Positions 33,068-41,200 are shown, numbered from the stretch's first letter. The stretch: DNA of 64,000 bases from an uncultured Lachnospiraceae bacterium (GCA_910583615.1 CAJTXP010000012.1:1-64000); one strand, 5' to 3'. Notes: generated from the letters alone by a model not told the origin. Program-made: numbers and translations.

Positions 33068-33540
33068 GCAGCTGCGCCTCCTTTCCGCCGGGCAGTATCC
33101 GGGGGGACGAGAGGGTTGTAGGAAGTACCCTCCAACCGGTAGATCTCTCTGGAATGATGTTCTTTATACAGGATGACGGACCATGAGGTGGTCTGCTCAT
33201 CCTCCGGTGAGAGAATGATATCCATCTGATACACCATGTCTTTACTGCTGCATGAATGAAATTCTGCATCAAACAGGAGCGTGATTCCTTCTTCTGTAAG
33301 AACGCAGGATTCTGGAAACAGAGCTGTGACAGACTGCAGCGGTTCCTCAGCTCCGTCTAGAAGTTCGGCTACAGACACGGCGCACCGGACAGCCATGTCC
33401 AGTTCTTCAGTCTCCCTGCCAAGAAGGCCTGCTTTTACAAACAGCTGAAGACATACGGCGCTTATCAGTGAGAAAAACAGGATGGAAAAGATGAGTTCCA
33501 GCAGAAGAAGGCCGGAGCGGCCGGAAGAATGTTTCTTCAT
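33064..33540 (-). CDS. Prepilin-like protein
   Basis: This 158-residue protein carries a type IV prepilin-like signal. A basic leader (KKHSSGRSG) is followed by LLLLELIFSILFFSL, with the glutamate at the +5-like position of the hydrophobic helix, then an extracellular domain. The residue before the presumed cleavage point is glycine (SG/LLLLE). It is probably a minor pseudopilin. Overlapping starts and stops couple it to both neighbours. Confidence 0.65.
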   Translation of the reverse strand: MKKHSSGRSGLLLLELIFSILFFSLISAVCLQLFVKAGLLGRETEELDMAVRCAVSVAELLDGAEEPLQSVTALFPESCVLTEEGITLLFDAEFHSCSSKDMVYQMDIILSPEDEQTTSWSVILYKEHHSREIYRLEGTSYNPLVPPDTARRKGGAAA

Positions 33541-34022
33541 GGTACACTCCTTTCCGATGCGATCACGGAACTTTCCGTACCGGTACTGTCAACCGTTGTA
33601 AACAGGTAGATATGATCTTCCAGCCGGTCAATGGAGAGAGAGGAGATCTGCATGATATCCCGTCCGTTTTTCAGAGATACCGGAATCCCGTCGTTGATAA
33701 AAAGTTCTTTCAGAATCCCGTCATATACATAGATATAGGTGGTACAGGGGATTCCATTATAGACGGCTGACAATGCCAGGCAGTCCGTATCATCAATAGA
33801 GACTGTATTTATGGCGCCGTTGGAATCATTCTGCCGTATTTTTTCGGAAATATAGGACAGGGCAGTCCGATTCTCGTCGTTGACGCCAAGTCTGTCTGTC
33901 GTCGAAGCATAGACATCTGCCGCCAGAATCAACACACTGAAAGAGGAAGCGGCAAATACAAAGAACAACGCAATCGGAAAGATCAGATCGATGACATGTT
34001 TGTGCCGTGCCTGAAATCTCAT
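33537..34022 (-). CDS. DUF4860 family protein
   Basis: This 161-residue protein has a single N-terminal membrane helix (about 12-34) and a domain resembling DUF4860, found in clostridial pilus-like operons. No catalytic motif is seen. Start and stop overlap adjacent genes by four bases. Probably a structural or pseudopilin-like component. Confidence 0.65.
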   Translation of the reverse strand: MRFQARHKHVIDLIFPIALFFVFAASSFSVLILAADVYASTTDRLGVNDENRTALSYISEKIRQNDSNGAINTVSIDDTDCLALSAVYNGIPCTTYIYVYDGILKELFINDGIPVSLKNGRDIMQISSLSIDRLEDHIYLFTTVDSTGTESSVIASERSVP

Positions 34023-34357
34023 GGTCTGTCCCTCCTGTCTATAATGGTGATCTCCGGTATGATATTGCTGCCCAGTACCTGATAATCTACAAAAAAACGT
34101 TCCTCATCATAAGTCAGTCCATAGTGGTCTTTCAGGTACTGGAGGCTCTCCGGATAAGCCCCTTCTATCGTATAGCAGTGGACGATCCCGCGGTTCAGCG
34201 CCTGTTCGAGTGTCTGCGCCGCTCTGGCATCTGTCTGTTCTGATACTCTGGAGATGCCCAGGATGAACACAGCCATTACCATACAGAAAACAGCAGCGGA
34301 AACCGCATGATTTCCAGGGAAAGAACTGCGTTTCTGTGTTTCAAAACGATGCTTCAT
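34019..34357 (-). CDS. Small membrane-anchored protein of the pilus operon
   Basis: This 112-residue protein has one membrane helix (about 20-38) followed by a short extracellular domain (YTIEGAYPESLQYLKDHYGL). That motif recalls the processing region of pseudopilins of general secretion systems. The second ATG is chosen because GGGGGA lies seven bases upstream, whereas it abuts the first ATG. No prepilin cleavage motif was recognised. Confidence 0.6.
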   Translation of the reverse strand: MKHRFETQKRSSFPGNHAVSAAVFCMVMAVFILGISRVSEQTDARAAQTLEQALNRGIVHCYTIEGAYPESLQYLKDHYGLTYDEERFFVDYQVLGSNIIPEITIIDRRDRP

Positions 34358-34375
34358 ATGCATTCCCCCATTTCC

Positions 34376-35425
34376 CTAGAGACTGGACATGATTCCCATG
34401 AGAGGAAGCATGACGGATAACAGAATCATGCCGACGATCAGAGAGAGGATGATAACCAGTGTGGGTTCCAGCGCAGAGATGATTCCGGTAAATTTCAGAT
34501 CAATCTCCTCCTGATACCGGTCTGCGATCTCCTGCATGACTTCATCCAGGGCTCCGGTTCTGTCGCCGATGGAAGCCATGCGCGCATAAATACCGGTGAA
34601 GATCTCCGCGTCTGTGAGCGCTTCGCTGAGTTCCTGGCCGTTCTCGATGGCTTTCTGGCAGACGTCTATTTTTTTGCCGAAACCTTCTTCGCCGATAAGA
34701 CCGGATGTGAGTTTTAAACATTCTTCGGGACTCATGCCGCTGCTTAAGGTAAGCGACATGCCGCCTGCAAACCGGCAGGCGGTCAGCCTTTCCATAAAGG
34801 AGCGGATAAAAGAAATATGTATGGCAAATGAATGAAACTGCCTGCGTCCTTTTCTGGATTTTCCAAAATAAAGGGCGGCGGCGGCCAGCAGAATGACCAG
34901 TACCAGCAGTACGGCAGAATAACGGTTGATGGCAATGCCAAGATTTAAAACTGCACGGGAGAATCCGGTCATCTCGTTCCCAAGCTGCTGGAAGATCTGA
35001 TCAAAAATGGGCATTACTTTCGTGACAAGCACCAGAATCACAAGAAGCATCATAAAGACCATGATGAGCGGATAGGTAACTGCATTTTTAATGGTCTGCG
35101 CAATGGAAGCCTCTCTGTCATAATAGGTAGACAGTGCAGAGAGAACCTCATCCAGTTTTCCTGTTTCTTCTCCGATTCGTATCATCTGAAGCATATATTC
35201 CGGAAACGCACCGGTTTTCCGAAGCGCTTCATGGAGGATTCCTGTTTCCTGAAGCGCTTTGTCCACCTGTTCAAGAAGCGCGCGTTCTTCCGAATCCCGG
35301 GTATCCTCCAGCATAATAGAGATACCTTCCATGACGAAGATGCCGGAGTGGAGGATCATCGCCATCTGCGAGCAGAAGGCAGAGACTTCCATATTGGATA
35401 GAGGGGTAAATGTTTGTTGTGCCAT
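34376..35425 (-). CDS. Type II secretion/type IV pilus inner membrane platform protein (GspF/PilC)
   Basis: This 349-residue platform protein has two T2SSF repeats (about 10-130 and 210-330) and three membrane segments (around 112-135, 165-185 and 325-345). The repeat signatures IRIGEETGKLDEVL and ASIGDRTGALDEVM are visible. It would anchor the assembly and retraction ATPases. Only a PilT-type ATPase is present in this locus. AAAGGAG precedes the start. Confidence 0.9.
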   Translation of the reverse strand: MAQQTFTPLSNMEVSAFCSQMAMILHSGIFVMEGISIMLEDTRDSEERALLEQVDKALQETGILHEALRKTGAFPEYMLQMIRIGEETGKLDEVLSALSTYYDREASIAQTIKNAVTYPLIMVFMMLLVILVLVTKVMPIFDQIFQQLGNEMTGFSRAVLNLGIAINRYSAVLLVLVILLAAAALYFGKSRKGRRQFHSFAIHISFIRSFMERLTACRFAGGMSLTLSSGMSPEECLKLTSGLIGEEGFGKKIDVCQKAIENGQELSEALTDAEIFTGIYARMASIGDRTGALDEVMQEIADRYQEEIDLKFTGIISALEPTLVIILSLIVGMILLSVMLPLMGIMSSL

Positions 35426-35464
35426 ATAAACTCCTTTCCCGCCTGTTTTTACACAGAGGAATAT

Positions 35465-36448
35465 TTAATAGTAGTATTTTACAACATAATTGGTGCCGTC
35501 ACCGATGAACTCTTTCAGGCTGTTTTTATTGCCCCCGGCGGCGAAAGTGGGATCCATGAGGCTCCAGGAAGAGCCGTGAAATTCTATAATATTGTCAATC
35601 CAGCCGGTTTCTTCCAGATAGACGCTGATCCATGCATGGTAGGCCTCTCCGGCATAACCGACTTCCAGTCTTGTGGGAATCTTCTGGGAACGGAGCATTG
35701 CTGCCGTGACTGCCGCATAGTCAAAACAGATGCCGGTCCCGCTGCTTAAAGTCTCATCCACATCCGGCAGATATCCATAGGTGACACTGGATGCCTTGTC
35801 GGTATCATAGGTAATGTTTGAAATAATGTAATGGTAAATGCTGGTCACTGCTTCCAGGTCAGAGTGTGCATTCTTCACCAGTTCTGCGCCCTTTGCAACC
35901 GCTCTGGACTGAGGCGTAAAGTCTACATACTGATTTGGATACAGGAAAGGAAGAAATTCGTCTGCAATACCGGCCTGAAGATCCTGGCTGAATGCAACAG
36001 AATACATATCGCCTTCTACATTTTCCAGTACGGTGAGAGAGTAGCTTCCGTCTCCGCCCGGAAGGGGAAAGGTCTCATATTTCTGGTCCTGCGACAGCAG
36101 ATAGGTATAGGTGGTGTCATCCGGTGTGGTAATCTGCAGTTTGACCTTCGGATTATTGCCGGTGTAACAGACCATCACATATCCCTGATCCGTATGGGAA
36201 GCATCAATGGTGACGGTGTCAGTACCATAAGTATCCGTTCCGTCCGCAGCGGGGACAAGCACATCCGGGGTGCTGTCGCGGACTTCACGGGTATCTTCGC
36301 TGCTTTTACTGTCGACCGCCGTATCAGCGAGGGTACTGGAGGCACTTTCCAGGACAGAACCTGTCGCATGTGCTTCCGAACCGTTACTTTTGCAGCCGCT
36401 CAGAATGGCGCAGCATAACACAATGGACAGAATCGTCTTTTTGCTCAT
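35465..36448 (-). CDS. Transglutaminase-like lipoprotein
   Basis: This 327-residue secreted protein has a lipobox LSGC (C19) and a low-complexity Ser/Thr/Asp linker (about 20-75). A beta-rich region precedes a transglutaminase-like core with the catalytic cysteine in GTGICFDYA, histidine in YHAWISVY and aspartate in LMDPTF. It may act as a protease or crosslinking enzyme at the cell surface. It lies 40 bases upstream of the pilus genes and probably shares their transcript. Confidence 0.8.
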   Translation of the reverse strand: MSKKTILSIVLCCAILSGCKSNGSEAHATGSVLESASSTLADTAVDSKSSEDTREVRDSTPDVLVPAADGTDTYGTDTVTIDASHTDQGYVMVCYTGNNPKVKLQITTPDDTTYTYLLSQDQKYETFPLPGGDGSYSLTVLENVEGDMYSVAFSQDLQAGIADEFLPFLYPNQYVDFTPQSRAVAKGAELVKNAHSDLEAVTSIYHYIISNITYDTDKASSVTYGYLPDVDETLSSGTGICFDYAAVTAAMLRSQKIPTRLEVGYAGEAYHAWISVYLEETGWIDNIIEFHGSSWSLMDPTFAAGGNKNSLKEFIGDGTNYVVKYYY

Positions 36449-36725
36449 GTGCTGTAATATCCTCCATGGTGTATAATTCAGTAATCATAGCAGTATAAGT
36501 ATACTACTGAAAGCCCTGAGAATCAATCTTTTTATGGAAGATACTGAGCCCTCGGGAGCCCCGCTTCATGAAAACACCGGTTTTCTTAATCTTCTCTTAA
36601 AGCGACGTCTTTTTGGAAAATGCTGATAAATGGGAGAAAAGTCCGTATTTATCAGCATTTTTCTGTATTATAAGTGTGTCTGAAGTCTTCTGAATTCTGG
36701 AAAAATGAGGACGGTTAGCGACAGA
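36449..36725. other. Host-prophage junction region with candidate attachment site
   Basis: This 277-base gap lies between the host lipoprotein gene and the prophage integrase. It has no gene. It contains small inverted repeats (CAGTAT/ATACTG type near 36490; GAAAAC/GTTTTC near 36568), a terminator-like hairpin, and two TTAGCGACA copies 11 bases apart at 36715-36734, the second at the 3' end of the integrase gene. The exact attL core cannot be fixed without the right end. Confidence 0.4.
36621..36666 (+). terminator. Terminator-like hairpin at the prophage left edge
   Basis: TGCTGATAAAT (36621-36631) pairs with ATTTATCAGCA (36647-36657), followed by TTTTTCTG. Confidence 0.6.
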
Positions 36726-37853
36726 TTAGCGACAAAACTTTATTTTGTTAATTTCCGTCCGGAGTTCTTCTGTGGTCCGGTGGCCATACTTCAGATCCGT
36801 CACGTCTTTTCCCAGGGCATGCCCCAGCAGCATCTTCTTTGACAGCATATCCACTTTATACCGGTCGCACAGCCACGAGAAGGTATGCCGGCAGTCATGG
36901 GGAGTGTGTCCCTGGATCCCGATGTCCTTCAGCGCTTCCGAGAATTGTATGCGGAACCGGTTTACGTCGCAGGTAAACAGCGGGTTATCCTTCCGGATCA
37001 GAGGTATGATCAGATGGTGAAAGGGAACGACTCGGTTTTTCCCGGATACGGTTTTCACTCCTCCGCAGAAATACTGTTCTTCCAGATTGATCTCCAGTTT
37101 CCGGTAGGCGGATATCCGGAAGCCGCTGTAGATCATGATAAGCACCGCCTGCAGGATCTCGTTTTCGCCGGCATTCTCCCATACGGTCAGAATTTCTTCT
37201 TCTGTAAACGGCACTCCTTTCTCATCGTCGTCCGGAGTGTTGATCTTTATGTGATCTGCATAATTCTTTTCACACAGGTCATGAGAATAAGCATAGTCGT
37301 ACATCTGCCGGAACAGGTTCCGTATATGTTCTTTAGTGGCATGTTTCTTCTGGCAGTTGTCGATCACAGCCTGCAGATCTTCTGTTTTCAGCTCCTGAAA
37401 GCTTCTGCCGTGCAGCGCTGCCGCATGGCTGTAGGCTGATCTGGTTGCATACATGGAGGAGGAAGAATATTCGCGGGTCTTGTCCCGCTCATACTTGTAG
37501 GAATAGAATTCCTCATACACTTCTGAAAAAGTCCTGGACTGTGCAGCGGTCCGCACTCTGTTGTTATAGGAGGCCAGGATCTTGCTTATGATGTCGTTCT
37601 GACGATCTGTGGGCTTTATATCGGGGTTCAGAAAGTCGGAGACGTTAAAGGTACCGTTCCGGAATTCCATAAGGGCGTAGAAGCCCGTATACCAGTCAGG
37701 CACATAGCAGAGAGCTTTTGGCAGTATGGGGGATCCGTTTTCATGCCAGTCTGTGACAGGCGGATAGACAGCGTATGGATTGGATCGTTTCCCACTCAGT
37801 TTCTTGATGCTTCCAAATCCGTTTGGAAGTTTTGGGTGTTTTCGTCTGGCCAT
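36726..37853 (-). CDS. Tyrosine site-specific integrase
   Basis: This 375-residue recombinase integrates and excises the prophage. It has an N-terminal AP2-like arm-binding region (GSIKKLSGKRSNPYAVYPP), a SAM-like core-binding domain (about 100-200) and a catalytic domain. Active-site residues include R in IYSGFRISAY, HDCRH, LLGH and the tyrosine in DLKYGH. ATG 37853 with AGGAGG upstream is chosen over a much longer start at 38063. It is the first gene at the left end of the prophage and reads towards the host junction. Confidence 0.92.
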   Translation of the reverse strand: MARRKHPKLPNGFGSIKKLSGKRSNPYAVYPPVTDWHENGSPILPKALCYVPDWYTGFYALMEFRNGTFNVSDFLNPDIKPTDRQNDIISKILASYNNRVRTAAQSRTFSEVYEEFYSYKYERDKTREYSSSSMYATRSAYSHAAALHGRSFQELKTEDLQAVIDNCQKKHATKEHIRNLFRQMYDYAYSHDLCEKNYADHIKINTPDDDEKGVPFTEEEILTVWENAGENEILQAVLIMIYSGFRISAYRKLEINLEEQYFCGGVKTVSGKNRVVPFHHLIIPLIRKDNPLFTCDVNRFRIQFSEALKDIGIQGHTPHDCRHTFSWLCDRYKVDMLSKKMLLGHALGKDVTDLKYGHRTTEELRTEINKIKFCR

Positions 37854-37880
37854 GGTATCCTCCTTCTGTATGTGCATGCT

Positions 37881-37896
37881 GTTGCGACGTCGCAAC
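37881..37896. repeat. 16-base palindrome GTTGCGACGTCGCAAC, copy 1
   Basis: This perfect palindrome lies 28 bases upstream of the integrase start. An identical copy with shared flanking GCT lies at 50171-50186 inside a gene. It may be a binding site for a prophage or host regulator. Confidence 0.6.
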
Positions 37897-37940
37897 GGAA
37901 AAATGGGTGCAAAAAAGACAGCCAGCGAAAATCTGTTCGC

Positions 37941-38058
37941 TTGCGCTGGCTGCCCGAAGGTGATACAATATGTATTGTGTGAGATTGCATCATCCTTCAG
38001 GAGTGTGATCTGTGTGAGCCGGTTCTCTGTTGGCGCAGGGAGCCGGTTTTTATTAAGA
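37941..38058 (+). ncRNA. Candidate small RNA between integrase and nuclease genes
   Basis: On the plus strand, TTGCGC and TACAAT are separated by 17 bases (37941-37969). About 50 bases later, CCGGTTCTC can pair with GGGAGCCGG followed by TTTTT (about 38021-38055), giving a complete promoter-to-terminator unit of about 80 bases. Both flanking genes run on the minus strand. A second strong hairpin (CAGCCAGCG/CGCTGGCTG, 37919-37952) overlaps the promoter. The transcript encodes at most a 12-codon peptide. Confidence 0.35.
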
Positions 38059-38065
38059 GTCATAG

Positions 38066-39208
38066 TTAAACGCTTTTCAGATTTTTTCTCGGGCCTCTCG
38101 TCAGGTCTACAGAATACGGGGAAGGCATTTCATAAGTACCCCATCTGGTGTGAAGCAGCTCTTTGGGAACAGATGGCGTGGGATGCAGGTAGCGGTTGCA
38201 GACTTCAATCAGCTGATCTGTGTAGGTTGAGATCTCATCGATACTGGGAATCGGGCAGCGTACTTCCCTTTTATTTTCATCCGGTAAAATCAGTGTTTTT
38301 TGAGAACTTTTCAGTATAAGGCGGCAGATCCATTTTCTGGTGTTATTATCATATAAAATTGCAGTGTAAGATTCCGTACATTTATATGTTATTTTATTGG
38401 TGTCCAGTGTGTCCTTGAGGAGATTTTTAATCAGAGAAAAAGCGCTCCATTCTTCTTCGGAAGTAAGGCTTTCCGGTTCCAGGCTGCCTGCAGTATTTGT
38501 GGAATTGATGGCAGACTGAAGCTTTTCGTTTATGATTTCGTTTAGATAATCATGGAGTGCCTTTTTCAAAATCGGTCTGAATTTTTCAATTACGGTTTGT
38601 GTTTTAGCCCCCTTATACACAGGTTGTAAGAAAAGCTTTACCATTTCATCAGTTGGATTTTGAAATTGCAGCTCTATGTAATTTTTGAACAGATTATTGT
38701 ATTTTAATAAAGATGCAGAATCTAGGATATCAACAACATTCAGGCATTCTTTTTTGAATTTTGCGAGCTGGGCGATCTGACTGTCTTTCAGATTTAACAG
38801 ATTGATTTCAAGGAAAGGTTCCCGATCCATTTTGTTGGTTTCTTCCAGATCCGTATAGAATTTATATACAATTCCATTCGTAAGAATGGCGAATCTGGCA
38901 GAAGTAGTTACAAAATACCGAAAGAGCTGAGAACTGTGCTTGTCCAGCTTCCGGTTGGCAGATTTTGCTTCGATGAGAATGACCGGCTCATTTTTAACAA
39001 GAATGGCATAATCCACCTTTTCACCTTTCTTAATGCCCACATCGGCCGTGTATTCCGGACAAAATTCCATGGGGTTAAATACATCGTATCCGAGAAGCTG
39101 AAAAAACGGAACGATCAGTGACATTTTTGTTGCTTCTTCCGTCTGTACGGTGTCTTTTAACATTTCCAAACGATTGATGAAGGTCTTTAACGTATCTTTA
39201 AAATCCAT
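38066..39208 (-). CDS. HsdR N-terminal-like nuclease (putative lysogenic conversion or defence gene)
   Basis: This 380-residue protein has an N-terminal domain like that of type I restriction HsdR subunits. The PD-(D/E)xK nuclease core is seen as KVDYAIL...VILIEAKSAN (about residues 63-83). No helicase domain follows. The C-terminal 200 residues are of unknown fold. There are no HsdM or HsdS partners. It lies between the integrase and the repressor, a common site for prophage cargo such as anti-phage genes. Role in defence is inferred from position and nuclease fold. Confidence 0.7.
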   Translation of the reverse strand: MDFKDTLKTFINRLEMLKDTVQTEEATKMSLIVPFFQLLGYDVFNPMEFCPEYTADVGIKKGEKVDYAILVKNEPVILIEAKSANRKLDKHSSQLFRYFVTTSARFAILTNGIVYKFYTDLEETNKMDREPFLEINLLNLKDSQIAQLAKFKKECLNVVDILDSASLLKYNNLFKNYIELQFQNPTDEMVKLFLQPVYKGAKTQTVIEKFRPILKKALHDYLNEIINEKLQSAINSTNTAGSLEPESLTSEEEWSAFSLIKNLLKDTLDTNKITYKCTESYTAILYDNNTRKWICRLILKSSQKTLILPDENKREVRCPIPSIDEISTYTDQLIEVCNRYLHPTPSVPKELLHTRWGTYEMPSPYSVDLTRGPRKNLKSV

Positions 39209-39227
39209 GGTTGTTCTCCCTGTTTAA

Positions 39228-39656
39228 TTATTGTAAACGAAGTTTTATAAGCTTTTCATGATATCCCAATATCCTGCATAATTGTTCGATCGTAAATTCC
39301 CTGTTTTCTTCCAGAACTTCATCAGATATCAGTAGTTCCATGGCAAATTTGTTTGCTTCGATTTCATTTTTGGAGTTTAGAAGTAGAGTTTTATTCCGGA
39401 TGAAATAGCAATTTTCCCTTGGGTGTAATATAGCGTGCCCGAGTTCATGTGCCATGACCAGTTTCATTTCATGTTCTTCCAGATTGTCATTGAGGAAAAT
39501 ACATTTATGACGTTTAAGATACATATAGCATCCGGCACGAGTACCAAGGTTTCCAACTTGTACTTCTATATGTAGGCAGTTGGCTATTTCAAACGGGTTA
39601 TTTGTGTTAAATTTCTTTTTACAGTAAGTAACTAATTGCCGAATAGTCTTCTTCAA
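39228..39656 (-). CDS. ImmA/IrrE-family metallo-endopeptidase
   Basis: This 142-residue zinc peptidase has the HExxH motif at 70-74 (AHELGHAILH) and a downstream glutamate in NEIEANKFAMELL. ImmA-type proteins cleave the XRE repressor encoded next to them to induce the mobile element. Here it lies 10 bases downstream of such a repressor. It therefore probably controls prophage induction. Confidence 0.88.
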   Translation of the reverse strand: MKKTIRQLVTYCKKKFNTNNPFEIANCLHIEVQVGNLGTRAGCYMYLKRHKCIFLNDNLEEHEMKLVMAHELGHAILHPRENCYFIRNKTLLLNSKNEIEANKFAMELLISDEVLEENREFTIEQLCRILGYHEKLIKLRLQ

Positions 39657-39666
39657 AAAAGATCAC

Positions 39667-40092
39667 CTACTTTTTGTTTTTATTTGGGTTGTATTTTTCT
39701 TTATTGATCTTTTTTAGTCTACGGAGCATAAGTTCTACCTGACCAGCGAATAGCTCTTGATCAGCTTCTGGAATATCCTTTCCATCGTATGCAGCAGGGC
39801 CATTTTCTTGATTTTTGAGCTTTTCCATAAGTGAATCTAGGTCCTTTTTTATGTCGCGCTCGTCCCTTGGGGTGAGCATGATTTCTTTTTTTTCTGGTTC
39901 TTCTTTTCCAGTCATAAGGTAGTCGATAGTTACGCCAAAATAGTCAGCTATTTTTTGAAGTTTATCTTGTTTTGGCACACTTCTTCCATTTTTCCAGTCA
40001 GTAAAAGTAGACCCTCCTATACCAGTAGCTTTTGATACTTTGTATGCTGTAACACCATATTTTTCAAGCAGTTTCACAAATATTTCATACAT
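39667..40092 (-). CDS. XRE-family phage repressor (CI/ImmR-like)
   Basis: This 141-residue protein has an N-terminal HTH (residues 4-60, KVSKATGIGGSTFTDWKNGRSVPK) closely resembling the divergent small HTH protein at 40328. A linker and a charged C-terminal region follow, without a LexA-type peptidase domain. Inactivation by the adjacent ImmA-like protease is therefore plausible. It is transcribed leftwards from the operator region with repeated TTATGA sites. Confidence 0.88.
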   Translation of the reverse strand: MYEIFVKLLEKYGVTAYKVSKATGIGGSTFTDWKNGRSVPKQDKLQKIADYFGVTIDYLMTGKEEPEKKEIMLTPRDERDIKKDLDSLMEKLKNQENGPAAYDGKDIPEADQELFAGQVELMLRRLKKINKEKYNPNKNKK

Positions 40093-40327
40093 GAAAGCAC
40101 CTCTTTAAAAAAATATTTATGAAATCATAATTAAAAGCTTGACTATTTATGAAAACCGTGATAAAGTAACATCATGGTTATGAAATCATAAATAAAAAGC
40201 AAAATAAAATGACTTTCATAATCAGTTCGGAAATGTGAATGTTTAATGTGGTAATTGAACTATATCACATTTCCGAACTAAAATCAATAATTATTTATGA
40301 AAATAATATGAGAATGGAGGTGATATT
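40093..40327. promoter_or_regulatory. Lysogeny switch operator region
   Basis: This 235-base divergent region holds two identical 14-base sites, TTATGAAATCATAA (40117-40130 and 40178-40191). Further half sites TTATGAAA lie at 40147, 40295 and, inverted, 40214-40221. A separate perfect 15-base inverted repeat, AGTTCGGAAATGTGA (40224-40238) with its complement at 40265-40279, lies nearer the rightward gene. Two unlike operator families suggest control by both the repressor and the divergent HTH protein. The AT-rich sequence should contain both promoters. Confidence 0.7.
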
Positions 40328-40525
40328 TTGTACGAAAAATTTTCCACTCTTCTACAGCAGAAAAATGTGACTGCATATAGAGTGGCAAAGGATACAGGGA
40401 TTCCTGCAAATACTTTTACAGACTGGAAAACCGGACGCAGCAAGCCGAAGGTTGATAAGCTGGCAGTACTGGCAAAATACTTCGGAGTATCCATAGAGTA
40501 TTTCTTGAGTGAAGAGGGGAGGTGA
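40328..40525 (+). CDS. Small XRE/Cro-like regulator
   Basis: This 65-residue protein is nearly all one HTH domain (TAYRVAKDTGIPANTFTDWKTGRSKPK), related to the N-terminus of the repressor across the operators. The TTG start is supported by GGAGGTGAT seven bases upstream. It is the first rightward gene and probably plays the Cro role. Confidence 0.85.
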   Translation: MYEKFSTLLQQKNVTAYRVAKDTGIPANTFTDWKTGRSKPKVDKLAVLAKYFGVSIEYFLSEEGR

Positions 40526-40530
40526 GAGAG

Positions 40531-40695
40531 TTGCTTTTAAAGAAAACAGATCAGAGGATATCAGAATCACGTCAGGATCTTCTGGTAGCTGTTCCAAACG
40601 GAAACTTTATAGTTGAGATTAACCAGAGAAGTGAGTCAGACATGCTCTGGATATTGCAGAACTACATGGAAATGGACAGAGAAATGTCGCTTTAG
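40531..40695 (+). CDS. Small hypothetical early phage protein
   Basis: A 54-codon frame runs from TTG 40531, or 57 codons from GTG 40522, which overlaps the Cro-like stop. GGGGAGGTGAG precedes both. The product (LLKKTDQRISESRQDLL..., with VAVPNGNFIVEINQ) is soluble and unrecognised. Confidence 0.5.
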   Translation: MLLKKTDQRISESRQDLLVAVPNGNFIVEINQRSESDMLWILQNYMEMDREMSL

Positions 40696-40743
40696 TACTG
40701 CTGATACCATAAGCGGAGAAAGGATGAAAAGGAAAGCAAAGAA

Positions 40744-40932
40744 ATGAGTGAAAGAGTATCCGTAGCGGAAGCGGCAAAAATGCTCGGCATGTCTCAGCAG
40801 GGGGTACGGATACACATGCAGAGAAACCTGTTCAGGATCCCGATCGGGGATGTGACCAAACCGGGGGGCAGGTATCAGTACCACATTTACAGGGACATGC
40901 TGATGAAACATTTGGGAAAGGAGACCACATGA
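40744..40932 (+). CDS. Helix-turn-helix (MerR/excisionase-like) protein
   Basis: This 62-residue protein has an N-terminal HTH of the excisionase type (VSVAEAAKMLGMSQQGVRIHM) and a basic tail. It may act as a regulator or excisionase. Its stop overlaps the next start (ATGA). Confidence 0.75.
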   Translation: MSERVSVAEAAKMLGMSQQGVRIHMQRNLFRIPIGDVTKPGGRYQYHIYRDMLMKHLGKETT

Positions 40933-41189
40933 TAAGAACATTTGAGGATCTGTTTGAGAAGATGAGACTGGCCGGGCATGATTCGCCCGGGCTGGAAAGC
41001 ATGCATGAGGGATTCCTGCACTGGAGAGAACAGTACAGACAGAGTTCCGGAACGGCCGAACTGGCAGCGCTTGTACATGTGAACAGGTACAGGGACAACC
41101 TTCAGGGGTATCTTTCCGGTCTGCAGGAGAGTGCATACATATGCCAGAGCGAATATGACCGGCTGTGGAACAGCCTGGACGTTGATTGA
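40929..41189 (+). CDS. Hypothetical phage protein
   Basis: This 86-residue, mainly helical, acidic protein (MIRTFEDLFEKMRLAG...) has no recognised family. It overlaps the previous gene by four bases, and its stop runs into the ribosome binding site of the next. Confidence 0.65.
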   Translation: MIRTFEDLFEKMRLAGHDSPGLESMHEGFLHWREQYRQSSGTAELAALVHVNRYRDNLQGYLSGLQESAYICQSEYDRLWNSLDVD

Positions 41190-41200
41190 GGAGGAGAAGC

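Noticed and set aside
38066..39208. Complete type I restriction system
   Set aside because: No helicase domain, methylase or specificity gene is present near the HsdR-N-like gene.
40117..40302. CRISPR or tandem repeat of TTATGA units
   Set aside because: Spacing is irregular and the sites are palindromic in a divergent promoter region, which fits operators.
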